From positions 69,987 through 133,986 of the forward strand of contig JANBPK010000717.1 of assembly GCA_027579435.1 (NCBI GenBank): DNA of 64,000 nucleotides. Direction: 5' to 3'. Positions within the stretch are counted from its first letter, which is position 1; each line of letters opens with the position of its first letter. Under the pieces are notes generated by a model that saw only the letters and a program-made list of their open reading frames with translations, was not told where the DNA came from and searched no databases. Position numbers and translations under genes: made by a program. This DNA is from Candolleomyces eurysporus (Eukaryota > Basidiomycota > Agaricomycetes > Agaricales > Psathyrellaceae). Positions 46,151-57,182 of the stretch are shown here, piece by piece.

Positions 46151-47407
46151 ATGGAGGTGGATCCCGACCTACCACCTGGCGGTGGGCGGCAGGGTGATAA
46201 GGTATCGGAATCTTCAAGAAAGGGTGAGCATATCGCTTGGCAATCTTCCTCAACTAAATTTGCTTTGTTCGCCACAAAAACAGAGAAGTCGCAAATGTCC
46301 GATCATCTTAGATCCCCAGGCGACTCCAGCCAGGAGAGAATCAAAAAATCGCCAACTGGCACCATGAAGCAACCAAATGAGCAACTTCCACCTTCTCCCG
46401 AGCAAAGGGTGTCCTCGGTCATAGACAAGGTCAACGAATGGAAAGCTACACATAGCGTCGGCGATAGAACTGGGGGTATTGGTGACGTGCAACAGCCAAC
46501 CCACCCTCGCCTTCAAGTCCGAGACGCTCATGATGCCCACACGGTCTTCGAAGGCGTTCGCCTCGGACACCTACGCCCTGTTGTGCGCCAGCTGAACGAA
46601 ATCGAGAGGTCGATGCATCTCCACTCTGGCGCAATATTCGTCTGGATTGAGTGCGACGATAATGTAGGCCTGAAGCGTTGGACAGGTAAGTTCGGTATTC
46701 ACACCTAAATCTCGCACCCGTTCTAACAGCCATCTTTACAGACGGTCAAGCCTGGAGACCGCGTTGTATGCAAGAGGTAAATCGCATTCTCAGTGATTCA
46801 ACGTAGTCTCGAAATGACCATTGACTCGTTCACTGTACAGTCGTACCTGTTCTACGATGAAAAACTCTCTTTCGATACTGATGATATTGACAGTGATACG
46901 AGTCGGTAAGTTGCCACCTTGTTGCAACTATGTGTCTGAAACGATGACCATGCACTCGGAGCATCTAGATTGAGATTTGTTGACGGAGTCTCAAAGGCAG
47001 GGCCCTCGGCTTCAGTGCTCTTGCGCCGAGAACGGTCAACAATTCACCACAAAGGGCTTGTCAAGCAAGAATATTCGGCTTGGGTCACCCCAAGTACCCA
47101 CACTCCGCCACAAAAATGGCATCTAGTTGCCTATTTCACATACGCAGATCTTCCGCAACTCCCCACCATCGGCCAGGATGAGCTGCTCGCAAACATCACC
47201 TTGCCCGAGGGTGTGTACAAAAGTGGGAAGGCGAGCTCGCACGAGGACGAAGAAGCGTCCGGAATTCGGATGAGCCCTCCCCTCGATCATTCTCCCCCTT
47301 CTTACTCCAACTCTGCTCCCCCTTCTTACCCCAGCTCTGCTCTTCCTTCTTACTCCGACATCGACCCCCCTTCTCCCCTATCCAAATGTTATGTTCCAGA
47401 CATGTGA
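46151..47407 (+). CDS. Gene B2: WOPR (Gti1/Pac2) protein, shortened and diverged
   Basis: Exons 46151-46223, 46284-46685, 46742-46776, 46841-46905 and about 46975-47407 give about 335 residues, much shorter than B1 and B3 in the first two exons. The WOPR first half is present (DAHTVFEGVRLGHLRPVVRQ; HLHSGAIFVWIECDDNVGLK). However, the microexon that encodes DGR.WGPSRVRE in B1 reads DGQAWRPRCMQE here, so the Ser-Arg core of the DNA-contact signature is lost. The second half is intact (GLVKQEYSAWVTPS, WHLVAYFTYADLPQLPT). The tail is a short Pro/Ser repeat (SPPSYSNSAPPSYPSSALPS). An upstream in-frame ATG at about 46062 (MPRTIFRIIGVAHLLP) exists, but this is not conserved in B3. The protein may be altered in DNA binding. 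Confidence 0.8.
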
Positions 47408-48378
47408 GGTGAACGACGCCGAGCATGGATTCATCAAGACGGTTTGCAGGTTACTGTGTTTGACTAAGCTCTATAACGCGACTCGACGCGTTAAAATAAT
47501 CGCTCAGAGCTGTTGCAGCACACCTCGTGGATGTTCCGATTCACGTACAACTAATATACATGAGTACTAACACTTCCTGTGGAATCTATCGGTATACCGT
47601 CCCTTGTGTGACCCAAACGACCGTGATGATGCACTCCAACCATTTGCCTCGCATCCTTTCACGATGGACTTGTGCCACTTCCTGCACAAGCGCTTGCGAA
47701 GACAGTACCAAAAGCCCTTGAACGGGTTAATTATGCTCCGAAAGTTTCCAAATTCCGGGATCACTCAAGGACTGCCAGGAGAACCAAGACGGGCAATCCA
47801 AAGACGAGAAAATTCTGAAACTATAACTCGAACTCTGCATACTCCTACCCTCAACAACTAGTTCAAACAGGGGTATTACAAGATAGCAGCAGCGGTCGCG
47901 CAATGAGGGGTCAGAGACACGATCTAGGGACCTCTGGGCCCTTAGCGCTTAGCAGTTGAGTAGCAATAAACTTGGACCGCAGTTGTAGGAAATGAGTGAC
48001 GCACTCGAGCAACAAGGCTCACCCGGACCGTGTGAGTATGGCCATAGAAAGCGAAGTGTTCACAACCACCCGTCGGGTCTCCCCGGCCAACGCCTCTGCC
48101 AACTACTACCCACCAAACCCCCACTTCAAGACGAGTTGCTACGGCTGTGGACTGATTCCTTATCGCGCGCCACCATGTGCCATGTCAGCTCAACTTTAGC
48201 TTTTCATAAGCTGCAGGCTTGCTGGTAAGCGCCAGCCCGGCGGCGCAACTGCATTGTCAGACCTTACTTATTAGGGGTTTTCCCAGCCGACAAGACACAA
48301 ACCTGGACAAAGTGTCCAGGAATATTCATTCTTCCAAATCCATTCTATCGACTTGTCGCTCATTCTCTCTGGCAAACA

Positions 48379-50288
48379 ATGTCGTCTCGGGAGGACGACC
48401 AGGCCTTCAACCAAACAACGTATAATCAAGAGGAGTGCCAAGACATCTTTAATGGGAGCATCTCTGGGGGCGTCAATACTACGCATACAAGGTTTGCCTC
48501 ACACCCTGTCCCATTCTCAGAGCGAGCAATGAAATGCCCTGTGATCCAATCCAGCGGGAAGAACGTCGTCTCAGGCTCCCATCATCGCTCAAAGTTCAAG
48601 AAGGTCGTCAGTACAGGCAATAATGTGCACATGTCGACGTCGAATTTGAATGTTCACGTCAGCGCACTAAGCATCCTTCAAGTGATACAGACGATCTTTG
48701 CGTTCTTTCACTTGCCTGCAAATCGAGATGCACTTTTCCACCCGTTCCCTTCGAATGGGGAAGTGGGAGCAACTAGCCCTGTGGCCGCAGAGCCAGTCCA
48801 TTACAGAATGGATAAAAGTTCTTTTCAAGGAGACCTGGACGCGGAAGATGCAGTTGGTGTCGAAGACGACGATGTTTCCAGCAAGCAGTCTGAGAGGCCT
48901 CACGACTCTGACTATGATGTGGTGCGTTTTGCAGAATGTTAACTGCATCTTCAAGCTGTGCATAGCTCACGTTCCGGACAGTCATCGCTTAACGATCTCG
49001 ATTTGCGCTCAATCCAGGCCAAATCCACGACGAATACGGAGATTTATACTCGTCTAATGCTCAACTGCTGTGACGAGGGTGTACCTTGCTGGCGTCCTAG
49101 ACCACTAGATGGAACACACGGAATCATTCCAGGGGATGTGGGAAGATTTACTCTTACGAACGGCTTCCAGAAGTTGTTCAATATTTGGGACGAAGAATAT
49201 GCAGGCAGTTGGCAAGCTCCCACCAAGACAACTCGACGATTCAGCAATTACCTTTCCGAAGGTCATACGATTGTGAACGGCGCTTCTTCAACGATCCGTC
49301 AGTCCGCAGACAGCGAGTACGTTCAACATGTACCCTCCGATCTCGCCTGCTGATACCCGAATGCACCAGATACGTTGAATTTTTCGAATTCCATTGTACC
49401 GATCCGGAAGGTGCGGTACTGGCATGCACCACCTCAGCGGATTTAGAGGAGCTGGAAGACTCTGACTCGCTTCAAGCCTTCCTAATTCAGCATGCAGGTG
49501 CCCTTTACCAACAGGCGACTTTAATGAGGGCGCTGACAGAAAATTCCCTCTATATTGTTACCGGATGCGTCAAGAGTGCAAGTTGGGGCCTTGCGGCCTT
49601 CCGAAATGCGCCGACAGACCAAGTCCTTCAACTCAAAAAACGGTTTGGCGAGAACACCAGCACCGACAAAGGCAAAGTTTACGATTGGGTAAAACGGGGG
49701 ACCGGGGAGGCTCGCCTTTGGCCTAGCACACCAACAGAGGCTAGCACTTGCGAAGGAAAAAGCCATACCCTTTTTCTGCGCGGATTCAAACTCGCGTTCT
49801 CACAAAGGTTTTGCGCACGAATGGAAGGTTTGAAGCTTAAAGGTACGGGGCAGGAATCATCAGGGGAGAACCATGGCCCCGGCAAGTCGAGGGACCCTGG
49901 TGACAACAGGCCATCTCGCGGTAATCCGTCAGGCTCAGGGGGCTCTCAATCCACTTTCTCTGCGAGTTCTTCACCAATGAGCAGCAGGAATACCTCTACG
50001 TCTTGCGACATTCTAGTTAATTCTTTTCCCGACCTTGCAAAAGCAGTGCGTTTTCTCTCAGCGATAAACCTCTGGTTCTAAATCTCCCTACACGGATTGT
50101 AGATGACCTTACACCCTTGCGACGCTATTACGGGCCTTTTGCTGAAGATGGTGGGTCGAGGAGCGGTGCTAACTTACCTCAAGCTGATAATGTGAAAACA
50201 CAATATCTAGACTGGCGCTGATTGTGCACTCTCGCACGACGATGACTGGAGATGTAACCTCAAGAATTCCCCGTGGGATAGTCAGTGA
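48379..50288 (+). CDS. Gene A3: SASWGLA-family protein, unknown function
   Basis: Exons 48379-48921, 49018-49316, 49370-50045, 50103-50150 and 50211-50288 give 547 residues. The exon 2, 3, 4 and 5 lengths (299, 676, 48, 78) are identical to A2, and all junction phases agree. The N-terminus MSSREDDQAFNQTTYNQEEC lacks eight to nine residues of A2. Core landmarks are conserved: EIYTRLMLNCCDEGVPCWRP; VGRFTLTNGFQKLFNIWDEE; LYIVTGCVKSASWGLAAFRN; YDWVKRGTGEARLWPSTPTE. Substitutions against A2 are scattered and the frame is intact, which suggests constraint or recent duplication. B3 follows 222 bases downstream on the same strand. The function is unknown. Confidence 0.75.
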
Positions 50289-50509
50289 ACTTCTTGCTTT
50301 TCGAAAGCGGGCATCTCTGAGGTTGTGTGGACATAGCTACCTCACCGCTTGATATCATTGGTTCCAAAACAATCTCTGTCTCCAGAGGTAAGTGTTCCAA
50401 TGGTCGCGTTTCAGCTGTTCCGATGGACTGATGCTGAGCCATCTTTCGGAACCTAGGCGTAGCTCACCTGCTGCCTGCACACACCGCTTTTCCTACATCT
50501 CCGCCATCC

Positions 50510-52030
50510 ATGGCGTTGTATACAAACACACTCGTCGTGGATCCCAAACTACCAACCGCCCCTCTTAACGACTTCACCGAACGGTGCTCCGTCAACAACG
50601 TGGAAGATATTTCAGGGAACAACGCGACAGCAACCGATCGACAGTCTCCCAGTCCGCCGTTGCTCAGTGGCGATAGCCCTGGCGGTAGCTCTTCGGGTCA
50701 TAATGCATTGAATTCTCCAAGAAAAGGTGGGCATATATCACTTGGCATTTTCCTCATCTGATGTCGCCGCAAAAACAGAGAAGTCACAAATGTCCGATCA
50801 TCTTAGATCCCCAAACGACGCATATCCTTCTAATATTTCCCTTAATCTGAGTAGCCCTCCCCATGGCGTGTCCACGACCAAGGAGGTGGTCAAGGAATGG
50901 CAAGGTACGCGTGGCGTTGATGCGAGCTCCAGCCAGGACGAAATCGAAAATTGGCTTCCTGCAGCCGGCAGCATGAAGAAACCAAATGAACAACTTCCAC
51001 TTTCTCCCGAGCAAAGGCTGTCCACCGTCAAAGACGAGGTCAACGAATGGAAAGCTACACGTAGCGTTGGCGATACAACCAGGGGTATCGGTGGCATGCA
51101 ACAACCAACCCACCCTCGCCTTCATGTTCGAGACGGTCGTGATGCCCACGTAGTCTTCGAAGCCGTTCGCCTCGGACACCTACGTCCTGTTGTGCGCCGG
51201 CTGAACGAAATGGAGCGGTCCACGTATGTCCACTCTGGGGCAATATTCGTCTGGATCGAGTCCGACGATGATGTAGGCCTGAAGCGTTGGACAGGTGAAT
51301 TCAATATTCACACCTATGTCTTCCGTCCTTCTAACAGCCGTCTTTTGCAGATGGTCGAGTGTGGGGACAAAGTCGTATGCGAGAGGTAAATCGTTTTCCC
51401 AGCGATTCCCCGAAGTCTCGACATGATCATTGACTCGTTCACTGTACAGCCGTACCTCTTCTACGATGAAAAACTGCCTTACGATAACCACGGTCTTTCC
51501 AGGAAACTAAATCGGTAAGTTGCCACCTCGTTGTATTTATGTGTCTCCGAAACGATGACCCTGCACCCAGGGCGCCTACATCTAGATTTGTCGATCGAGT
51601 CCCGAAGGCTGGGCTCTCGTCTTCATCGCTTTCGCACCAAGAACAGTCAACGAATCACCACAAAGGGCTTGTCAAGCAAGCGTATTCGGCGTGGGTCACC
51701 CCAAATCCGTACGCTCGGCCACAAAAGTGGCATTTAACAGCTTATTTCACATACGTGGATCTTCCGCACCTCCCCACCACCGACCAGGACGAGCTGCTTG
51801 CGACCATCGCCTTGCCTGAAGGGGTGTACAAGAGCGGAAAGGCGAGATCGCGCGAGGACGAAGAAGCGTTCGGACTTCGGATGAGCCTTCCCCTCGATAA
51901 TTCTCCCCCTTCGTACCCCAACTCTGCTCCCCCTTCTTACTCCAGCCCTGCTCTTCCTTCTTACTCCGACCCTGACCCCCCTTCCCGCAGCTCTCAGATC
52001 CAAATGTTGAATTCCAAGCATGTGAGGTGA
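50510..52030 (+). CDS. Gene B3: WOPR (Gti1/Pac2) transcription regulator
   Basis: Exons 50510-50726, 50779-51294, 51351-51385, 51450-51514 and 51586-52030 give 425 residues with all phases consistent. The N-terminus MALYTNTLVVDPKLPTAPLN, rich in Ser and Asn, is like B1. WOPR part 1: DAHVVFEAVRLGHLRPVVRR and VHSGAIFVWIESDDDVGLKR, then W|TDGRVWGQSRMRE|PYLFYDEKLP. The signature keeps the DGR-W and SR residues, with Gln for Pro. Part 2: GLVKQAYSAWVTPNPYARPQ, WHLTAYFTYVDLPHLPTTDQ, EGVYKSGKARSREDEEA. The tail is a Pro/Ser/Tyr repeat (SPPSYPNSAPPSYSSPALPS). WOPR regulators are known transcription factors of fungal switching; targets here are unknown. Confidence 0.87.
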
Positions 52031-52790
52031 ACGACGCCGAGCATGTATTCATCGAGACCGTTTGCAGGCGGACGCCCCACACGGATGCCTAGCCGGTATA
52101 CTGCTTGTCTTGAAGAGCACGCAACGCCCCCGCGATATGCATGTGATAGTAGGTCTAACGACGTGACGAAACATATTATGTGTTTCCGTAACATAAATCT
52201 GTAGCACGGATGACGAATTTCTTATGCANTTTTTTCCGACCCGGACAATCCATTGACCTTCTCGCATTCAGACCACTCCCTTGGTCAAACAGCACTGATA
52301 CTCCAATAGGGATCTGCCACACGGTGTTTGTGCAGTTGAACTCTCATCCATGTTAGGTGAGCTGAGGAGCAGGAAATGATGATCTGGACAAACATTGGGT
52401 CAGGGAAATATCGACACGAGGCAGCAGGCCGATACGGTATGACCCACTTCCTGCCTGTTGAAACATAGATCCAGCAATGATGCATACTGCCGAGTCCCAG
52501 GCGAGTGGTCGAGTCCGTACTTGACATATCGGTAGCTCCAGGATGGGTAAATGAAGTAAAAAGCCAAAGCGCACGTATGCTTGCATATGCCAAACTTCAA
52601 TCATTCTTCCTCGTCGTCCAAAAGGTCGGCCGCATTCTGTCGCTCCTGAGCCTTCACGGCTCCAACCAGGACGTCCGACTGACTGTCTTCGGCTGCAACG
52701 CCTTTGCTTGTTCAGAACCGTCAGGCGTGCGTACAGGCCCTGGGGTCGGGATGGACAGCGCATGAATCAATGCCATGTGTGTGGCTTACT
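52031..52790. other. Post-B tail of unit 3
   Basis: Non-coding as far as I can see. It aligns by eye with 42700-43200. N52230 marks uncertainty. It leads into the truncated fourth border. Confidence 0.4.
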
Positions 52791-53100
52791 GTGTTTTACT
52801 AAGCTCTATAACGCGACTCGACGCGCTCAAATAATCGCTTGACGCTTTTGCAACACACCTCGTGGATGTTCCGATTCGCATACAACTAATATACAAGAGT
52901 ACTAAGACTTCCTGTGGAATCTATCGGTATACCGTCCCTTGTGTGACCCAAACGACCGGGATGGCGCACTCCAACCATTCGCCTTGCATCCTTTCACGAT
53001 GGACTTGTGCCACTTTCTGCACAAGCGCTTGCAAGGACAATACCAATGGCACTGCAGAGTAATTTGAGCATCAGATCCAGTAGAATACCACGTAGATAAA
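52790..53100 (+). repeat. Truncated fourth border of the cassette array
   Basis: It repeats the unit border (CTCTATAACGCGACTCGACGCG; CTATCGGTATACCGTCCCTT; TGTGACCCAAACGACCG; CGATGGACTTGTGCCACTTTC; AGATCCAGTAGAATACCACGT), also found at 43600-43760 and 47460-47700. Homology stops at about 53100, before any gene A, just ahead of the NACHT gene. Confidence 0.7.
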
Positions 53101-53362
53101 CGTTACCTGGCAGTGCACCCAGTCATACAGAGTTCCAAGATTCCAGCTACAGCAATGACCATCGCCGTGCCCGACAACATGCGCGAACCAGGCTTGAACG
53201 TCGTACTGCAGCATTGCGGCTATGACTTCCGGAGTGGGGGAGATACAGGTCAAGTCGGGGATCTGTATAGAAGCGCAGGTTACCAGGTGTTTTTCATTGA
53301 TGGTGGGGCTTAAATTCGCTAGTGGATAAAGATATCAGCAAATGTCGAGGAAGGCAGCCGAG
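53101..53362. other. Spacer between the cassette border and the NACHT gene
   Basis: No coding or repeat signal is seen. Confidence 0.3.
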
Positions 53363-54845
53363 CTAAAGCAGCTCACGTTGATAGAAAGTCAAATATCGCA
53401 AGATAAAGTGGTTGACCCATGCTTGATCATCGACATAAAACTCTTTGGCTCTTTCAGGGTGGCCGAGGAATTCGGGAAAAGACAGGTGGTAAAAGCGGTA
53501 ATGAAACTTGTCCTTATCTTGTGGGACACTCAGGATCGAGTGCAAATTCCCCAAAAGCCTCTCCACGTCTCCCGATTGGGACTCCAAAAAGCGGTCCACA
53601 AACGACGCAGGGACCTTCTTGGTCGAAGACAGAAAATGAATAGCGCGTAACCACACCACGGATAGCGCTGGGTCCGGGCTCGACTCCAGCACACGCGCGT
53701 ATAAATGGTCCAGCTGATCGAAAGCCTGGGGAGTGTCTTTGCAGCCCGTTTTCCGTCGTCGGCCCAGGATCAACTGCAACCTGTCTTGGTGAGTACACCC
53801 CTGCGCTTCCTCGATGAATCGCAGCACAGTGGCGATGTAAATGAACTGCCCCGATGCATTCCTGACCAGAGTCCGGATGACGTCCTCTGACAACCAACTT
53901 CCGTCACGTTCGATCCCGAAATTCTGGCTGATCGTGGACAACCGACAACGAAGCAAAAGCTCGATGTCAGCATCTGGTTTGTACGATTCGTCCAACGTAA
54001 TAGACCAGAAAACCTGAGCAGGCAGTTCCGCGAAGAAAGTACGGACGACCCTTTCGGGTCTGCTTCCCAACAGAATGCGAAAGGGGAAAGAGGGGTGTTT
54101 GGCAGCTGCTGCGATAACCTCCAACACCTTTCGCTGCTCTTCTTCCCTTGCGAGACGGTCTCTCGCGGTCGAGCAGCTCCCGGAGATATCGACGGGCGAG
54201 CATTCATCCAACCCATCAATGATGACAACTTTAGGAGACGGGTCCAACACTCCCTCGTCCGCAGCCTCCTTCAGGGGCTGCAGAATCAATACGTCCATCT
54301 GGCTCTGCATATTCTTATCGAATATACACGGATCTCGCTCGATGGCAGAGAGTATCGAAGGCTCCAGCCCACCAACATTTTGAGCTAGTTGGTAGGCCAG
54401 GGTAGGGACAAGGTACTTCTTGCCTCGTGTTTCGGGCGCTCGATACGAGAAGAAGAAGCTGGCGCCGAGCAAGCCTTTGCCGGCGCACCTTTCAGACATG
54501 GTTTGGAGGATAGCCGTCTTTCCGGTCCCAGCGGGACCTTTCAAGAGCAGCACCGCCTGAGTCTCCTCTTGGTCGGATGTTATCCAGCCCGTGATGGAAT
54601 CTTGGATGGCCACACGGGTTTCAGGGTGGCATCGAGGTGCGTCGCCTCGCTCGGCGGAGTCGTGTAGAGCGGGGGTCGATATGTGAGCGATTAAGTCTGT
54701 TTGTGTTTACAACGTGGGTTGAGTGGATCTGAAGGAGTAGATAAACGAAGAGCTTGCCTCTCATTGGCCCTACATGGTCACCCTGCGGTGTGACGTTCAC
54801 GACCAGGGGGCCATTCAGCGCAAAGTGATGAGCATGGTTGAGCAT
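53363..54845 (-). CDS. NACHT-domain NTPase (NLR-like)
   Basis: Exons 54845-54758 and 54696-53363 (minus) give 473 residues. The start MLNHAHHFALNGPLVVNVTP is typical of Agaricomycete NACHT proteins. The leader motif is ALHDSAERGDAPRCHPETR. The NACHT domain has a Walker A (LLLKGPAGTGKTAIL), an FFFSYRAPETRGKKYLVPTL segment, a Walker B (VVIIDGLDECS), ILLGSRPERVVRT (sensor 1 type) and a winged-helix-like region. The intron begins GCAAGC, a GC donor; it joins MR to DLIAHISTPALHD in phase, and no GT donor fits. In fungi, NACHT NLRs are linked to nonself recognition and programmed cell death. No C-terminal WD or ankyrin repeats are present, so this is either a short NACHT protein or a truncated NLR. 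It converges on the triplicated cassette. Confidence 0.88.
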
Positions 54846-55574
54846 GGTTGCGTATAGGCTACAATGCTGAAGACGTCTGTTGCGTTATATAGCGAATGAA
54901 AGAGAGAGAGATAGAGAGAAAGACGAGATAGGCAACGAACGGAGTGCTGTAAACCAAGGAATCACAACGCTGCGCCGCTCCCTTGACAGTGGCGTAATGT
55001 GGGTTAGCTGTATGGCTTGTATCTACACATTACGCAGCAGCGAACTTGTTCCATTCCACTTCGTTTTCAAGCTGGCTAGGCTCAAGTCGACATGGGAAGG
55101 AGGCAGAGGTGAATCCGTGGGCATGTATGACTCCCAGGCGGTCTCGTTGAGACTGGAAGCAACCTGGAGGACGATGGACCTGCGACTCTGGCACTGTGAC
55201 AGTCCATGGAGCACACCCAGATGGAGATGGACCACCTTTCCCCAATCGAGAGGGATTGGCAGTTCCGTTCTGATTGCGTAGGTACAGTTCCAGGACTGAT
55301 CCAGAGGGATGCCGGGTTGGACAATTGACATCATAGCTCCAAGTCTAGTTTGCAATTATGTTGTGTCGCAGAGAAGCTGTATGCATTGCTGTAAGAGAAG
55401 TCCCATTGAGGACCGTAGTAATGCATGAACGATATGGAGTAGTGTGATGGCAAGATACGATGATTCCGAGTCGCTTCGGAATGTTGAAGCGTTTCGTTCT
55501 CGGTCTGTTCCACGCTTTTGATCCGCCGTGCCCTCTATTACACCAACCGGCCTTCGCATGACTAGGCTGCCTCA
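54846..55574. other. Intergenic, unclear coding fragments
   Basis: A purine-rich GAGAGA tract lies at about 54898-54930. The minus-strand stretches at about 55030-55350 are open but unrecognised. No gene is supported. Confidence 0.35.
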
Positions 55575-57182
55575 ATGCCTTTGGCCATCCTAACGCTATG
55601 GGCTCCTGACGCTCGGACAAAGCACAAGGACCAACCTTTTTTCATACGAGTGCACCGTCCGCTCCTGAAACACCCTTCCATCCTCAACCAGACGTTCACT
55701 CGCAATAATCGCCGTTATACAGTTTTAAGAAAACTAAGTGAAGGGGCGACTGCAAGCACTTGGCTGGTTCGCCACTCGGAGACACTGTCAAGGTAAGAAT
55801 ACTCCAAGAAGCTCCCTTATCTCTATCACCCGCCAAACCGGATTCACTAGTGGTATAGATGAATACGCAGCAGCAAGAGTTCTCACAGTCGAAGCCATCC
55901 AAGAACCAGGCCCCTTTCAAGAATTCGATTTTCTCAAAGATTACACAGTGCGCAGAGAAACTTGAGGAAGTGGGTAATGATGAAGAAGCCATCTACCCGC
56001 TCTACATGATCACCATAGACGGCGCCGAGGCCTCTCATTGACACCTATGTCTCGTGCAGACTCTCTAAAGTAACTCTGTCTCAGCTTTGCGTCGGTTGGC
56101 ACCGACCAAATCGTTCCCTCTGTATATGGTCAGGAGCATTGTCCATATGATGTTGCAGGTCGTCCAAGCCCTGCATTTGCCTCGTATCGTTCTCACAGGT
56201 ATGTCCTTCCGTCTTTGTACTCCTATTATTAACTTATCCTACGAGTTACGCAGACATGAAACTCGATAATATGTTGTTCTCGAACGCAATGCTTTCTCTA
56301 GACAAGTCTCTCGAAGAATACCTTGCCGCGCATCCGGCAGAGCAAGATTCAGAGACAGGCCTCCCAAAGTCCCAACCGTTGCCGAACGATTGGACCTACG
56401 AAACAAGCGCACATGAAGCAGAATAACTGTTGCTATAGTTGATTTTTGACACGGTTTGTTGTGGTATTTATTTACAGTAAATTAACATGGAACTAACGAT
56501 TTTTAAGGTGAATAGGCAGACCGAGAATCATTAGGCAAAGGGTTTTATCCCATATCCCTCCGTCCACCGGAAGTGCTTCTATCGGCTCGGCTAAGTAAGG
56601 GAACTGATATCTGGGCCACTGGGTGCTTGGTATATGTCTCCCCACGCTTTCAGAAGATTTCACGACGATCTTATCTATCTACAGACGCTCGGATTGCTCG
56701 CGGGTTGCTGGTTGTTCCATCCAGAGGCTGGAAGCGACGATTGGTCCCTCGAGGAGGACCATTTGGCTAATATTTTAGAGCTCACTGGTCAATCAGCTTC
56801 CCCAAAATCTGTTCTTGATAGCGCAAGACTCAGATTAATCCTTCGACAACGACGGTTCAGAATACACATTTTTCTTCCGTTTTCTCCTTTCTGCTGAATC
56901 TCCTGGCTTTTACTTTGACTAAAAGGCAATTTCATACGCATACCTGAACTTATCCCAGCGAGCATTGAGCAGGCGATGGCGGATCACAACGTCCCAGGGT
57001 TCAAAGAAGAGGATATTCGAGAAGCATCCGCATCCGACTTCATTCGGTCTTGGCTTCACATGACCACACGCAACGGAAGACGGCGAAGGAGTTGTTGGCT
57101 CATCCGTTTGCTCAGAAGGCATATGCTTCGTAACCCTCGAGCTGCACTGGAGGAAGATGTCCTGCTGATAAAGATCAACTAG
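55575..57182 (+). pseudogene. Decayed SRPK-like protein kinase
   Basis: Pieces of one kinase are recognisable in order: YTVLRKLSEGATASTWLVRH (Gly-rich loop region), YAAARVLTVEA (the VAIK strand, with Arg where the Lys belongs), VVQALHLPRIVLT|DMKLDNMLF (catalytic loop, TDMKLDN), SLRPPEVLLSARLSKGTDIW (the SLRAPE-type activation end and kinase DxW), and LANILELTGQ. Stops and frame changes separate them, and no DFG is visible between the catalytic loop and PPE. Agaricomycetes have many SRPK-like kinases of this type. I read it as a pseudogene. Parts could be mis-spliced exons, but the missing Lys and DFG argue against an active enzyme. Confidence 0.6.

Larger units (their letters stand above)
43350..47420 (+). 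repeat. Cassette unit 2 of the A+WOPR tandem array
   Basis: The border at 43350-43760 matches 34786-35070. Genes A2 and B2 follow. It is the shortest unit: it lacks the insertion of unit 1, has a truncated B exon 1, and lacks the post-B tail. Limits are approximate. Confidence 0.75.
47440..52560 (+). repeat. Cassette unit 3 of the A+WOPR tandem array
   Basis: The border (GATGTTCCGATTC.CATACAACTAATATAC, then CTATCGGTATACCGTCCCTT) is at 47500-47620, followed by the 5' flank with GAACGGGTTAATTATGCTCCGAA (about 47718), A3, B3 and a post-B tail. It looks the most complete and intact unit. Limits are approximate. Confidence 0.75.
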
